The notes under the pieces: generated by a model
The model's database searches: none
Seen by the model: the letters and a program-made list of their open reading frames with translations, nothing else
Told to the model about the DNA's origin: nothing
Translations under genes and position numbers: made by a program
Shown here: in pieces, positions 25,343 through 35,124 of the stretch
Numbering within the stretch: the stretch's first letter is position 1
Layout of the letters: each line of letters starts with the position of its first letter
Assembly: GCF_036250695.1 (NCBI RefSeq)
Contig: NZ_CP109427.1
Coordinates: 5,456,001-5,520,000, forward strand
Direction: 5' to 3'
Length of the DNA: 64,000 nucleotides
Source: Streptomyces sp. NBC_01497
GTDB taxonomy: Bacteria; Actinomycetota; Actinomycetes; Streptomycetales; Streptomycetaceae

Positions 25343-26347
25343 TCACAGGCGCCGGAGCACCGCCTGTTTGGCGGTGGCGAACTCGTCCGCCGTGAGAAGG
25401 CCCTGCCGCCGCAGCTCGCCGAGCTCCCGCAGGCGGCGCAGCAGCACGTCGGGATCGCCGTCCACCGGTACGGGCGTTCCCGCCGGGGCCAGGGCCCCCG
25501 GTGCGGTGGGGGTCCGCACCAGGGACCGGTCCGCCGCCGGGGAGGCGATCAGGTCGCGGTCCGGCGCCGGGTGGTCCGGTGCCGCGCCCGGATGCGCCGG
25601 AACCGCGCCGGGACGCGCCGGCGCCGCCGCCGGCCGCGCCGCCGACGGGTGCGGCAGTCGGACCGTGACCGCCGCTCCCACCAGGGCCATCGCGGAGTCC
25701 CGCCGGAACCCCCACAGCTCCACCGTGTGCGGGTCGTGCTGCGGCGGGACGTCCTGCGCGCCGCTCCCGGTGGCGGTACGAAAGCGCAGGTGACCGTTGT
25801 CGAGACCGCTGCTCGGCCGCCACTGGACCGCCACCACCTCCGCCAGCCGCAGCGTGCGCGGCCCGCCGGACGCCTTCGACTCCTCGGTCTTCCAGCTCCA
25901 CTCCAGCCTGATCCGCTCACCGTCGAAGCCGGCGCAGCCGTCGCCCGCCGCCACGGAGAGCGGCACGGCGGGTCCCGGCAGCAGATACCGGTCCACGGGA
26001 CTCGCGGGCACCTCTTCGAGAAGGAGCGTGCTGCGGACCCGCTCCACCAGGTACTCCGCCACGCCCGACCGGTCGCTGTCCACCGTCAGCCGGTACGGGT
26101 CGGACACCGGGTCCAGCCGGCCGCCGGCGACCTGGAGCAGCGGATCCGCCCCCTCGCGCAGGCGCAGCCGCAGTCGTCCTGAACGCCGTCCGCGCTCGTA
26201 CGCGATCCCCGCCAACGCCCGCAGGGGTACGGCGACTTCGCCGAGCAGTCGGCGCAGCGGACTGACGCCCTTGCCGGCGCCGGGCACGATGCGGAGCATT
26301 TCCCCGTCGAAGGTCCAGCTTCCGTCCTTCTGCACGATTTCCGCCAC
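25343..26347 (-). CDS. DUF4429 protein with C-terminal SHOCT domain
   Basis: A 334-residue cytosolic protein. There are two DUF4429-like repeats (about 1-110 and 125-225), each with a conserved opening (MAEIVQKDGSWTFDG; then CAGFDGERIRLEW) and a beta-rich remainder. A Pro/Ala-rich linker follows. The C-terminal SHOCT module (about 300-334) reads LRELGELRRQGLLTADEF. SHOCT is a short oligomerisation or association helix pair found at protein ends. The chosen GTG start follows GGAAG nine bases upstream; the upstream 70 codons are Arg/Pro-rich and unlikely. Biological role unknown. Confidence 0.85.
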   Translation of the reverse strand: MAEIVQKDGSWTFDGEMLRIVPGAGKGVSPLRRLLGEVAVPLRALAGIAYERGRRSGRLRLRLREGADPLLQVAGGRLDPVSDPYRLTVDSDRSGVAEYLVERVRSTLLLEEVPASPVDRYLLPGPAVPLSVAAGDGCAGFDGERIRLEWSWKTEESKASGGPRTLRLAEVVAVQWRPSSGLDNGHLRFRTATGSGAQDVPPQHDPHTVELWGFRRDSAMALVGAAVTVRLPHPSAARPAAAPARPGAVPAHPGAAPDHPAPDRDLIASPAADRSLVRTPTAPGALAPAGTPVPVDGDPDVLLRRLRELGELRRQGLLTADEFATAKQAVLRRL

Positions 26348-26849
26348 GACAGGATTCTTCCACCGCCACCGGGCGCCAGGACGGAACCGGGCGGGCTCCG
26401 GGAGGCGGATCCGGGCGGCCGGCGTCGCGCCGGTGGCCGGGCGCCGGCCGGGACCGCGCCGGGGCCTCGCGGTCGGGTCGCAGGCGGACGGCGTCGCGAG
26501 GACCGGGCACTCCGGGCGGTTCGCTCCCTTGACGTGGCGCGGGTCCACGCGTCCCATGGACGGGTACGGTCCGCCGCGTGCCCGCCGGCTCTCCCGCGGC
26601 GTGCCGCCTCGGTCGCTCGCGCGGCGCCGATCCGCCGCGATCCGCTCACGGCACGACGCACGACGGCATCAGCTCACGCGTCACCGGTTCCGCCACCACC
26701 GGCTCAGGCACGACCGCATCAGCTCACGTGTCATCGGTCTCGGCACCACCGGTCTCGGCACCACCGGTTCCGGCACCGCCCGTCCGTTCCGTTCCGTCGC
26801 ACCTGTTATCGCACCGCGTTTTCGACTCCCCCACGTCGAAGGGATGCTT
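26348..26849. other. Divergent gap with 15-bp tandem repeats
   Basis: A 502-bp region between the divergent DUF4429 and GH20 genes. A CGGTCTCGGCACCAC unit occurs at 26735-26749 and 26750-26764, then a variant at 26765-26779. A CATCAGCTCACG string also repeats near 26666 and 26717. The GGTCT boxes only weakly resemble the DasR-type dre site (about 10 of 16). No gene found. Confidence 0.5.
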
Positions 26850-28520
26850 GTGAGACAGCACAGGACCTTCCGTACCCTGCGTACCCCCCGGCTCGCCGGC
26901 TCGCTGCTGCTCGTGCTCGCGGCCGGTGTCTGCGCCGTCGGGGCAGCCCCCGCCGCGCACGGGGCGACGACCGTGCGCCCGCTCGGCCAGGTCGTGCCCG
27001 AACCGGCCCAGGTGCGTCCGGCGGGCGCCGCGTACACCCTGACTCCGGCCGCCCGTATCGAGATCGACGCGAGCGGTACGTCCGCCCGCGACGCCCGGCA
27101 GGTCGGTACCTACCTCGCGGGGCTGTTGCGGCCACCGACCGGCTTCCCGCTGCGCGTCGTGGACGCCCCGCGCCGCCACGGCCCGGGAGGCCGGGCCCCG
27201 CGCGGCTCCGTCACCCTGGCCCTGACCCCGCGCGACAACGCCTCCCTCGGCGCCGAGGGCTACCGGCTCGACTCCGGCCGGGCCGGAGTCACGATCACCG
27301 CCAGGACCTCGGCCGGCCTCTTCCACGGCGTGCAGACCCTGCGGCAGTTGCTGCCCGCCGCCGTGGAGAAGCACACCAGGCAGCACGGGCCCTGGCAGGT
27401 CGCGGGCGGCACCATCACCGACGTGCCCCGGTACGCCTACCGGGGGGCGATGCTCGACGTGTCGCGCCACTTCTTCTCGGTCGGCCAAGTCGAGACGTAC
27501 ATCGACCAGTTGGCCCTCTACAAGATCAACGAACTGCACCTGCATCTCTCCGACGACCAGGGCTGGCGCATCGCCGTCGACTCCTGGCCGAAGCTCGCCT
27601 CGTACGGTGGTTCCACCGAGGTCGGAGGGGGAGCGGGCGGGCACTACACCAAGGCGCAGTACCGGCAGATCGTCGCGTACGCGGCCGCACGCCATCTGGA
27701 GGTGGTGCCCGAGATCGACATGCCGTCGCACACCAACGCGGCGCTCGCCTCGTACCCCGAACTCAACTGCGACGGTGTCGCGCCGCCGCTCTACACCGGC
27801 ACCGAGGTCGGCTTCAGCTCGCTGTGCGTGCCGAAGGACGTGACGTACGCCTTCGTCGACGACGTCGTCCGGGAACTGGCGGCCCTCACTCCCGGCCGCT
27901 ACCTGCACATCGGCGGCGACGAGGCGCACTCCACGAGCCAGGCGGACTACGTGGCCTTCATGGACCGGGCGGAGGCCGTGGTGGCGAAGTACGGCAAGAC
28001 CGTGATGGGCTGGCACCAGATCACCGCCGCACGGCAGACAGCCGGCACGGTCGCCGAGTACTGGGGCGACGACGGGACCGGTGCCGCCGAGCGGGCCCAG
28101 GTCGCGAAGGCCGCGCAGAACGGCGCGAAGGTGGTGCTGGCACCGGCCGACCGGTCCTACCTCGACATGAAGTACGACAAGGACACCAAGCTCGGCCAGG
28201 ACTGGGCGGGCACCGTCGAGGTGGACCGTTCCTACGACTGGGACCCCGGCACCTACCTGGCGGACGCCGGTGTCCCGGCAGATGCCGTCCTCGGTGTCGA
28301 GGCGCCGCTGTGGACGGAGACGATCACCGACAACAACGACATCGAGGCGATGGCGTTCCCGCGGCTGCCGGGGATCGCGGAGCTCGGCTGGTCTCCCGAG
28401 TCCACGCACGACTGGGACACGTACAAGGTCCGGCTCGCCGCGCAGGGGCCCCGGATGGCGGCCATGGGGATCGACTTCTACCGCTCGCCGCTCGTCGACT
28501 GGCCGGCCGACGCCCGCTGA
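26850..28520 (+). CDS. Secreted beta-N-acetylhexosaminidase (GH20)
   Basis: A 556-residue exported glycoside hydrolase family 20 enzyme that removes terminal GlcNAc/GalNAc, for example from chitin oligomers. It has a signal peptide (LAGSLLLVLAAGVCAVGAAPAAHGA), a GH20b domain (about 45-165) and a catalytic TIM barrel with DVSRHFFSV, ELHLHLSDDQGWR, EIDMPSHT and the catalytic Asp-Glu pair in YLHIGGDEAH. I prefer the GTG at 26850 to the ATG at 26844 because the GAAGGGA box abuts the ATG but has proper spacing to the GTG. It lies convergent with desD across a hairpin terminator. The glmS neighbour supports an amino-sugar link. Confidence 0.95.
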   Translation: MRQHRTFRTLRTPRLAGSLLLVLAAGVCAVGAAPAAHGATTVRPLGQVVPEPAQVRPAGAAYTLTPAARIEIDASGTSARDARQVGTYLAGLLRPPTGFPLRVVDAPRRHGPGGRAPRGSVTLALTPRDNASLGAEGYRLDSGRAGVTITARTSAGLFHGVQTLRQLLPAAVEKHTRQHGPWQVAGGTITDVPRYAYRGAMLDVSRHFFSVGQVETYIDQLALYKINELHLHLSDDQGWRIAVDSWPKLASYGGSTEVGGGAGGHYTKAQYRQIVAYAAARHLEVVPEIDMPSHTNAALASYPELNCDGVAPPLYTGTEVGFSSLCVPKDVTYAFVDDVVRELAALTPGRYLHIGGDEAHSTSQADYVAFMDRAEAVVAKYGKTVMGWHQITAARQTAGTVAEYWGDDGTGAAERAQVAKAAQNGAKVVLAPADRSYLDMKYDKDTKLGQDWAGTVEVDRSYDWDPGTYLADAGVPADAVLGVEAPLWTETITDNNDIEAMAFPRLPGIAELGWSPESTHDWDTYKVRLAAQGPRMAAMGIDFYRSPLVDWPADAR

Positions 28521-28558
28521 GGGCCGCACGGCCGGATCGCAGGGACGCACGGCGTCCG

Positions 28559-28581
28559 GGGGCCCCGCGGTGCGGGGCCCC
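28559..28581. terminator. Hairpin between GH20 gene and desD
   Basis: A perfect 10-bp stem GGGGCCCCGC/GCGGGGCCCC (28559-28568 and 28572-28581) with a three-base loop, centred between convergent stops. It is likely a bidirectional terminator. Confidence 0.75.
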
Positions 28582-28618
28582 CGGGGCCGGCGGGCCGTCG
28601 CTCCCGGTGGGACGCCGG

Positions 28619-30409
28619 TCAGCCGGCCGCGAGCGGGTTGCGCAGGGTGCCGACGAGCTGGAGCGCGCCGGACGGGTCCTGCAGGTCCACCATCTGCTCG
28701 TTGTCGCGTAGTTGGAGACGGTTCAGGCAGGACAGGGCGAACTCTCCGGTGAACATGTCGTAGCGCCGGAACCGGTCGGCCAGTTCGGGCGCCGAGTCCT
28801 GGTACGCCCGCACGCAGTCGGCGACCGTGCTCCAGAACTCGCCCTCCTCCAGGACGCCTTCGCGGACCAGGGCGGGGGAGAGGAAGCGCAGGAAGCAGTC
28901 CAGCACGTCCGTGAACACCGACAGCAGCCGCATGTCCTCAGGGACATCGGCCCGGATGCGCTCCACCTCGGGCGGCAGAGGGGTGTCCTGCTCCATCACC
29001 GCGATCTCCTCGGCGATGTCCTTGAAGACCGTCCGCTTCACCACACCGTTCTCGACGACGAGGATGACGTTCTCGCCGTGCGGCATGAACACCAGCCCGT
29101 ACGCGTAGAAGCAGTGCAGGACCGGCACGAGGTACGCGTCCAGGTAGTGGCGCAGCCACCTGGACGGCGCGAGCGCCGACTCGGCGATCAGCGCCGCCGC
29201 CAACGAGTCGCCGTCGCGGTCGGTGTGCAGCAGCGACGCCATGGTGGCGAGGCGTTCGTCGCCGGTCAGGGATGGCACGGGACTCTCGCGCCACAGTGCG
29301 GCGAGCATCTTGCGGTACGGGGAGCCCTTGACGGTGGCGGCCTCGAACGCGCGGTGGTGGTAGCCGATGGCCGCGCACTCGCGGATGATCGAGAAGCGGG
29401 CCCCGGTCAGCACCGCGTCGCGCTCGATCAGTCCCGCCAGCCAGTCGTTGATGGCGGGCGTCGCCTCCATGTACGCGGCCGAAAGGCCCCGCATGAAGCC
29501 CATGTTGAGGACCGAGAGCGCCGTCTTGACGTAGTGCCTCTCCGGCCGGCTGGTGTTGTAGAACGTACGGATCGACTGCTGGGCGAGGTAGCGGTCGTCG
29601 CTCTCACCGAGGAACACCAGGCGCCGCTGGGCCACTTCGGCGGCGAAGGTGACCGCCAGCCGGTTCCACCACTGCCAGGGGTGGACCGGCAGCAGCAGGT
29701 AGTCGGCGGGGTCGAGCCCCTGGTCCCGCAGGACCGTGGAGAAGCGGTCACGCTGCTCGTCGCCCAGCTCGGCGCGCATGAGCGTGTCGTGGTCCAGCCC
29801 GGCGCCCGCCGTGAAGGTGGCCCGGTCGCGGTGGGCGGCCAGCCAGAGAAGCCGCACCTCGCTCGCGGCCTCGGGTGCGAAGGCGCGGTACTCGTGCGCT
29901 CCGAAGCCGAGCCGGCCGTTGTTCGCGACGAAGCAGGGGTGCCCCTCCGTCATGCCGGTCTCGATGTCCTGGAAGCCGGACGACGCGAGGTCCGCCGCCG
30001 TGGTGTGTTTCGTGGCGAGCTTGAAGGCGGTGCCCGCGAGGGTGGCGGTGATCTCCTCCAGGTACACCGGCAGTACGGCGTCGCTCAGGCCGAGTGATGT
30101 GCGCAGCTCGGTGATGAACTCCAACGCGTCCAGGGGGTGTTCCGCACCACTTCGGTGCCGGGTGACGGACTCGCCCGACACCTGCCAGTGGTCGAGGGCG
30201 AACCGCTCGGACCGGAAGTGGTACGCGGTCGCGCCGTCGTCGCTGACGACGCGGTACGCGTCCTCGCCGAGTGGTTCGGGCACGAGCAGCCGCTCGTGCG
30301 AGAACTCGGCGAGTGCCTTGCGTATCAGCGCGCGGTTGGCCTGCGCCCACAGCTGCGGGGTGAGGTGGGCGACGGCCTCGGCCGCCGCCGCGGGGTACGG
30401 GCGGGTCAT
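28619..30409 (-). CDS. desD: Desferrioxamine synthetase (IucA/IucC-type NIS synthetase)
   Basis: A 596-residue NRPS-independent siderophore synthetase that joins and cyclises N-hydroxy-N-succinyl-cadaverine units into desferrioxamine E using ATP. IucA/IucC motifs are visible: ETGMTEGHPCFVANNGRLGF, YLLLPVHPWQW, SIRTFYNTSRPERHYVKTAL, and the FhuF-like part with YGLVFMPHGENVILV. It is the last gene of desABCD; its ATG overlaps the desC stop (ATGA), so translation is coupled. Iron control acts through the desA promoter box. Confidence 0.97.
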   Translation of the reverse strand: MTRPYPAAAAEAVAHLTPQLWAQANRALIRKALAEFSHERLLVPEPLGEDAYRVVSDDGATAYHFRSERFALDHWQVSGESVTRHRSGAEHPLDALEFITELRTSLGLSDAVLPVYLEEITATLAGTAFKLATKHTTAADLASSGFQDIETGMTEGHPCFVANNGRLGFGAHEYRAFAPEAASEVRLLWLAAHRDRATFTAGAGLDHDTLMRAELGDEQRDRFSTVLRDQGLDPADYLLLPVHPWQWWNRLAVTFAAEVAQRRLVFLGESDDRYLAQQSIRTFYNTSRPERHYVKTALSVLNMGFMRGLSAAYMEATPAINDWLAGLIERDAVLTGARFSIIRECAAIGYHHRAFEAATVKGSPYRKMLAALWRESPVPSLTGDERLATMASLLHTDRDGDSLAAALIAESALAPSRWLRHYLDAYLVPVLHCFYAYGLVFMPHGENVILVVENGVVKRTVFKDIAEEIAVMEQDTPLPPEVERIRADVPEDMRLLSVFTDVLDCFLRFLSPALVREGVLEEGEFWSTVADCVRAYQDSAPELADRFRRYDMFTGEFALSCLNRLQLRDNEQMVDLQDPSGALQLVGTLRNPLAAG

Positions 30410-31035
30410 CGGGCTCCTCCCCGGGTGGCGGCGTCGAACAGGTCGCGGGTGCAGACGCTGAGCAGCGCCTCCTTCTCCGGTTTGGCGATCTTCTCCACCA
30501 CCTGGAACCCGACGGCCTCGTTGAGCGCGTGCACGGCGCTGTTGCGCACGTCGGGTTCGACGACCACCCGCCGGATCGCCGGGTCGGCGAGCAGGAACTC
30601 CATGACGGTGGTGAGCACGGCCCGGGTGAAGCCGTGCAGCGGACCGTGCGCGGGCGCCGGGTCGACCAGGAAGTGCATGCCGATGTCACCCGGCTGGTTG
30701 TCGTAGAGCCCCTTCAGCTCGATGTACGCCGGGTCGTACCGCTCGATCAGGAACGCGGGCCGGCCCTCGTACAGGCCGATGTACGCGTCGTGGTGCTCGG
30801 CGGCGGCGATCGACATGTACTCGCGTTCGACGTCGGTCAGGGAGGCCCCCTGCATCAGCCAGAACGAGGCCTTCGGGTGGGTGACCCACCCGTGCAGCAG
30901 TCCGGCGTCGGCGAGCGGGTCCAGGCCGCGCACGGCGAACGTGCCGAGGCGCTCGTCGGTGCGGGTCAACAGGAGGGCCGCCACCGCCCGTTGATCGGTG
31001 GGGGTGTTCGCGGGCTCGTGCGCGGGGTCGGTCAT
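30406..31035 (-). CDS. desC: N-hydroxycadaverine acyltransferase (GNAT)
   Basis: A 209-residue acyltransferase of the siderophore GNAT/IucB-RhbD type that transfers succinyl or acetyl groups to N-hydroxycadaverine. Conserved features include [46 protein letters not shown] and VVVEPDVRN followed by [12 protein letters not shown], the acetyl-CoA binding fold. It overlaps desB (ATGA) and desD (ATGA). The first 30 residues are a flexible leader. Function is assigned from the family and the cluster. Confidence 0.95.
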   Translation of the reverse strand: MTDPAHEPANTPTDQRAVAALLLTRTDERLGTFAVRGLDPLADAGLLHGWVTHPKASFWLMQGASLTDVEREYMSIAAAEHHDAYIGLYEGRPAFLIERYDPAYIELKGLYDNQPGDIGMHFLVDPAPAHGPLHGFTRAVLTTVMEFLLADPAIRRVVVEPDVRNSAVHALNEAVGFQVVEKIAKPEKEALLSVCTRDLFDAATRGGAR

Positions 31036-32351
31036 ACGATCGTGCCTTCCGGAGCGGCGAACTCCTGGAACGCGATCGCCTTCTCCACCGGGTAGTGGGC
31101 GCGGCCGAGGAGTTCGCCGATGATGTACGCGTTGCGGTAGGGCCCCATGCCCAGGTCGGGCGAGGTGATGCTGTGGGTGTGCACCCCGCCGTTCTGCAGG
31201 AAGATCCCCCGTCCCGTGGTGTCGATGGAGTAGTTGCGGGCGATGTCGAGGCGGCCGTGCCCGTCGAGCCTGATCCGGTCGGCGACCGGATCGAGGAACC
31301 GCGGCGTCGTGTACGTGTAGCCGGTGGCGAGGATCAGCCCCTGGGTGGCGAGCGAGAAGTCCTGTTCCTGCTCCTGCTGGCGCAGCCCCAGCGTGTACGT
31401 GCCGCCGACGTCGCCACCCGGTTCGTAACGGGCGCTCAGCAGTGCGGTGTTGGTCATCAGCCGGGTGGGGACGGGGCCCTTGAGGTTCTTCTGGTAGAGC
31501 AGGTCGAAGATCTGGTCGATCAGTTCCGCGTCGATGCCCTTGAACAGGCTCCGCTGCTCGCGCTCCAGCCGGTAGCGGGTGTCCTCGGGCAGCGCGTGGA
31601 AGTAGTCCACGTACTCCGGCGAGGTCATCTCCAGTGTCAGTTTGGTGTATTCGAGCGGGAAGAACCGGGGGGAGCGGGTCACCCAGTTCAGCCGGTAGTG
31701 GTGCGCGTCCATCTCGGAGAGCAGGTCGTAGTAGATCTCCGCGGCGCTCTGTCCGCTGCCCACGATCGTGAGGGACTCCTTGGCCTGGAGGCTCTCCTTC
31801 GCCCCGAGATAGCGGGAGTTGTGGATGAGGTCGCCGCCGAGGCCCGCACAGCTCGCGGGGAGGTACGGCGGTGTGCCGGTGCCCAGGACGAGGTGGCGGG
31901 CGCGGTAGGTCTCACCGGTCTGCGTGCGCACGGTGTACAGCCCGTCGGACTCCTCGTACGTCACCGTGGTGACGGTGCGGCCGAACCGCACGGAGGAGAG
32001 CTTCGCGGCCGCCCACCGGCAGTAGTCGTTGTACTCGGTGCGAAGAGGATAGAAGTTCTCGCGGATGTAGAACGAGTACAGCCGGCCCGCTTCCTTCAGG
32101 TAGTTGAGGAAGGAGTACGGCGAGGTCGGGTCGGCGAGCGTGACCAGGTCGGAGAGGAACGGTGTCTGGAGGTGCGCGCCCTCCAGGAACATCCCCGAGT
32201 GCCACTCGAAGTCGGGCTTGCTCTCCAGGAAGACACCGTCGAGTTCGGCGATCGGCTCGGCCAGGCAGGCGAGCCCCAGGTTGAACGGACCGAGGCCGAT
32301 GCCGACGAAGTCGTGCGTGGCGGCGGCGCCGGGCGCGGGTTCAGGAGGCAT
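31032..32351 (-). CDS. desB: Cadaverine N-hydroxylase (flavin monooxygenase)
   Basis: A 439-residue FAD- and NADPH-dependent amine N-monooxygenase of the lysine/ornithine hydroxylase family; in this cluster the substrate is cadaverine. The FAD motif is [12 protein letters not shown] near the N-terminus, the NADPH motif [11 protein letters not shown] in the middle, the family ATGYTY motif near residue 350, and [11 protein letters not shown] in the substrate region. The ATG at 32351 overlaps the desA 3' end by 11 bp; a TTG six bases upstream is an alternative start. Its stop overlaps the desC start. Confidence 0.96.
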   Translation of the reverse strand: MPPEPAPGAAATHDFVGIGLGPFNLGLACLAEPIAELDGVFLESKPDFEWHSGMFLEGAHLQTPFLSDLVTLADPTSPYSFLNYLKEAGRLYSFYIRENFYPLRTEYNDYCRWAAAKLSSVRFGRTVTTVTYEESDGLYTVRTQTGETYRARHLVLGTGTPPYLPASCAGLGGDLIHNSRYLGAKESLQAKESLTIVGSGQSAAEIYYDLLSEMDAHHYRLNWVTRSPRFFPLEYTKLTLEMTSPEYVDYFHALPEDTRYRLEREQRSLFKGIDAELIDQIFDLLYQKNLKGPVPTRLMTNTALLSARYEPGGDVGGTYTLGLRQQEQEQDFSLATQGLILATGYTYTTPRFLDPVADRIRLDGHGRLDIARNYSIDTTGRGIFLQNGGVHTHSITSPDLGMGPYRNAYIIGELLGRAHYPVEKAIAFQEFAAPEGTIV

Positions 32352-33798
32352 GGACAAGGCGGCCCCCGTTCTCGGTCGCGATGTGCTGCTCGGCGTGCTC
32401 GGCGATCAGGTCCAGTACGGCCGTGATGTCGGCGGCGGTCGTCTCCGGGTTGAGCAGGGTGAACTTGAGGTGCTGGCGGCCGTCGACGACGGTGCCCGCC
32501 ACGACGGCGTCCCCGGACGCGAACAGGGCCTTGCGCGCATACAGGTTGGCCCGGTCGATCTCCGCGGGCGAGGTGACGTCCCGGGGGATGTAGCGGAAGA
32601 CCAGGGTGGACAGCTGGGGGCGTACGACGACGTCGTAGCGCGGGTCGGCGGCGAGCAGCCGCCAGCCCTCGGCCGCGAGGTCGCACACCTCGTCGAAGAG
32701 TTCGCCGATGCCGTCGGCGCCCATCACGCGCAGGGTCATCCACAGCTTCAACGCGTCGAAACGGCGGGTGGTCTGGAGGGACTTGTCGACCTGGTTGGGG
32801 ATGCGCTCGGTCAGGGCGCGGCGCGGATTGAGGTAGTCGGCGTGGTACGTGGCGTGCCGGAGCGCAGCCCGGTCGCGTACCAGCACGGCGGACGAACTCA
32901 CCGGCTGGAAGAAGGACTTGTGGTAGTCGACGGTGACCGAGTCGGCGTGCTCGATGCCGGCGAGCCGGTCGCGGCGGGCCCGGGAGGCGAGGAGCCCGCA
33001 GCCGTATGCCGCGTCCACGTGCAGCCATGTCCCGTACCGGGCGCAGAGCCCGGCGATCTCGGGCAGCGGGTCGATGGATCCGAAGTCCGTGGTGCCCGCG
33101 GTCGCGACGACCGCCATGGGTACGTTGCCCTCGGCGAGGCAGCCCTCGATCGCGGCGGCGAGCGCGGCAGGGCGCATGCGCCGCTCGCGGTCGCACGGCA
33201 CGGCGACGACGGCGTCGGCGGAGAGGCCGAGCAGGGTGGCGGACTTCTGCACGGAGAAGTGGGCGCAGTCGGACGCGAAGACGCGGAGCCTGTCGTGGCC
33301 GCCGGCGTCCTTCGCCTCCTCGCGCGCGAGCAGCAGCGCCTGGAGGTTCGACTGCGTACCACCGCTTGTGAACACGCCGTCCGCGGACGGTCCGAGGCCG
33401 ATGCGTCGCGCGGTCCACTCGATGAGGCGCCGCTCGATGAGGGTGCCTCCCGCGCTCTGGTCCCAGGTGTCCAGCGAGGAGTTGACGGCGGACAGCACGG
33501 CCTCGCCCACCACGGCCGGGATGACGACGGGGCAGTTGAGGTGGGCGAGGTAGCGGGGGTGATGGAAGTAGACGGCGTCGCGAAGGTAGACGCGCTCCAA
33601 CTCGTCGAGGGCGGAGCCGGTCTCACCGAGGGGGCGGTCGAGGTCGATCGCGTCGATCTCGGGGCCGAGGGCGTCGGGGGTGATGCCGGAGAAGGGCGAT
33701 CGTACCGAGGCGAGGCGCGCGGCCACCCGCCCGACCCCGTCGGCCACGGAGCGCTGGTAGCGCTCCGCGGTGGTGTCGTTGAGCAGGTGAGAACGCAT
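32341..33798 (-). CDS. desA: Lysine decarboxylase for cadaverine supply (PLP-dependent)
   Basis: A 485-residue group II PLP decarboxylase that turns lysine into cadaverine for desferrioxamine. The PLP lysine lies in [10 protein letters not shown], the cofactor-stacking His in [11 protein letters not shown], and [13 protein letters not shown] and HVDAAYGCG are family-typical. The ATG at 33798 has an AGGA box eight bases upstream; 26 upstream in-frame codons are excluded because they cover the iron-box leader. It is the first gene of desABCD, with the DmdR/IdeR-type operator 76-94 bp upstream of the start. Confidence 0.97.
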   Translation of the reverse strand: MRSHLLNDTTAERYQRSVADGVGRVAARLASVRSPFSGITPDALGPEIDAIDLDRPLGETGSALDELERVYLRDAVYFHHPRYLAHLNCPVVIPAVVGEAVLSAVNSSLDTWDQSAGGTLIERRLIEWTARRIGLGPSADGVFTSGGTQSNLQALLLAREEAKDAGGHDRLRVFASDCAHFSVQKSATLLGLSADAVVAVPCDRERRMRPAALAAAIEGCLAEGNVPMAVVATAGTTDFGSIDPLPEIAGLCARYGTWLHVDAAYGCGLLASRARRDRLAGIEHADSVTVDYHKSFFQPVSSSAVLVRDRAALRHATYHADYLNPRRALTERIPNQVDKSLQTTRRFDALKLWMTLRVMGADGIGELFDEVCDLAAEGWRLLAADPRYDVVVRPQLSTLVFRYIPRDVTSPAEIDRANLYARKALFASGDAVVAGTVVDGRQHLKFTLLNPETTAADITAVLDLIAEHAEQHIATENGGRLVHAS

Positions 33799-34259
33799 AG
33801 GGGGGTCCTTCCGGGCGGGGGTGGGGATACGGAAGTCCGCTTCGCGGGACAGGCAAAGGCCCCGACGACAAAGCAAGGTTAGCCTAACCTAAGTTGAAGA
33901 GGGGAGGTAGGGCGCCGCCGGGTGCCCGGAGACACGGCGGCGCGGCGGCGCCGGCGGTGGGAGGGGCCCGATTCGTCACGAACGTGGGGGAGGGGAACGG
34001 CGGTTGCGTCGTGACCTGGCCGCTGGGGCCGGGCCGGCGGCCATCGCTGCGGCGGAGGGGCGGGATCTGGAACGCGCGGGGGGCGAGGGGCGCGGCCCGC
34101 ACCGCGCGCACCGGGCCCGTCGTACGGCGCGTTCGCGGAGGGGACCCACGGCTCACGAACAGGTCCTGCGGTAAGCCGTGTTCAACGGAGCGCCCCCGCA
34201 CCCGCCTCCTGGCTGGCTGCCTGCCTGGCTGGCCCGGCATCGGCGGGCGGCCGGGACGG
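33799..34259. other. desA upstream region and desF downstream gap
   Basis: A 461-bp stretch. The part next to desA holds the iron box (33874-33892). The remainder is GC-rich, with short CTGGCTGG/CTGCCTG repeats at about 34207-34235 and no convincing gene. desF ends at 34260 reading towards desA, so read-through into desABCD is possible unless the weak ACGGCT...AGCCGT inverted repeat near 34150 terminates. Confidence 0.45.
33874..33892 (-). promoter_or_regulatory. Iron box (DmdR/IdeR operator) of desABCD
   Basis: On the minus strand TTAGGTTAGGCTAACCTTG matches 17 of 19 positions of the actinobacterial iron-repressor consensus. Lying just before desA, it should repress the operon when Fe2+ is plentiful. 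Confidence 0.95.
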
Positions 34260-35123
34260 TCAGGTCCTGGCGGCCTTCGCGGCCCGCTGCGCGCGCAGGT
34301 CCTCCTCGCAGGCCCCGGTCCGCCAGTACCCCGCGAACATCACGTTTCTCCTGTCCACGCCCCGTTCCCCCACGAGCAGCCGCCGCAGCGCCTTCACCGC
34401 GCTCGCCTCGCCGGCGAGCCACGCGTACGGCCGGGTCCCGCGCCGGGCCGCCGCCCGTACGGCCTCCAGCGCGCGCTCTCCGCGCGCCGCGCCCGGCGCG
34501 GCGTCGCCGGCCAGCCAGGCGATCCGCGCGTCCGCGGGGGTCATGAGGGGCCTGCGGTCGGCTGTGCGCGGCACATCGATCCACACGTCCGCCGGCAGAC
34601 CGGCCGGCAGGGTCCGCAGGATCGCCTCCGCCGCGGGCAGCGCCGTCTCGTCGGCCCAGATCAGCACGGAGTCCGCGTCCTCGGGCAGCCGGAAGCGCAC
34701 CGAGGGGTTGTCCGCCACCTGGGGGCCGAGCACCATCGCGCGCTGCCCCGGCACGGCCCGCGCCGCCCATCGCGACGCCGGGCCCAGGTCCCCGTGCAGG
34801 ACGAAGTCGATGTCGATCTCGTCGGGATCGCGGCGCAGCGCGCGCAGGGTGTACGAGCGCATCACCGCGCGCACGTCCTCGTCGAGGGCGCGCCACGCGG
34901 CCCACCAGCCGTCGCCCGCGTCCAGCGGCACGAGGGGCGCCGCCTGTCCGGGCCGGGGCAGGAACAGCGACAGGCTCTGGTCGCAGCCGAGCGACGCGAA
35001 CCGCGCCAGATCCGCCCCGGCGAAGGTCACGCGCAGCGTCGACGGGCCCATCAGGCAGGTCCGTTCGACGGTCACGTCGAAGAAGCGGTACGGACTGGGA
35101 GCCGGCATGAGCGTCGTCGCCAT
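34260..35123 (-). CDS. desF: Siderophore-interacting ferric reductase (SIP family)
   Basis: A 287-residue FAD-binding siderophore-interacting protein, expected to reduce imported ferrioxamine to release iron. The FAD-site region reads MRSYTLRALR followed by DEIDIDFVLHG, then a GPASRWA segment. The C-terminal NAD(P)-binding part has LPAAEAILRTLP and WLAGEASAVKALRRLL, ending in the FAGYWRTGA motif typical of SIP proteins. The ATG at 35123 follows the desE stop by one base (TGACATG), so it is coupled to desE. A GAAGG box lies within the desE end. The orthologue in the model Streptomyces locus sits in the same place. Confidence 0.92.
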   Translation of the reverse strand: MATTLMPAPSPYRFFDVTVERTCLMGPSTLRVTFAGADLARFASLGCDQSLSLFLPRPGQAAPLVPLDAGDGWWAAWRALDEDVRAVMRSYTLRALRRDPDEIDIDFVLHGDLGPASRWAARAVPGQRAMVLGPQVADNPSVRFRLPEDADSVLIWADETALPAAEAILRTLPAGLPADVWIDVPRTADRRPLMTPADARIAWLAGDAAPGAARGERALEAVRAAARRGTRPYAWLAGEASAVKALRRLLVGERGVDRRNVMFAGYWRTGACEEDLRAQRAAKAART

Positions 35124-35124
35124 G

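Noticed and set aside
26735..26779. DasR (dre) site before the hexosaminidase
   Set aside because: Only about 10 of 16 positions match and symmetry is poor; the string is better explained as a tandem repeat.
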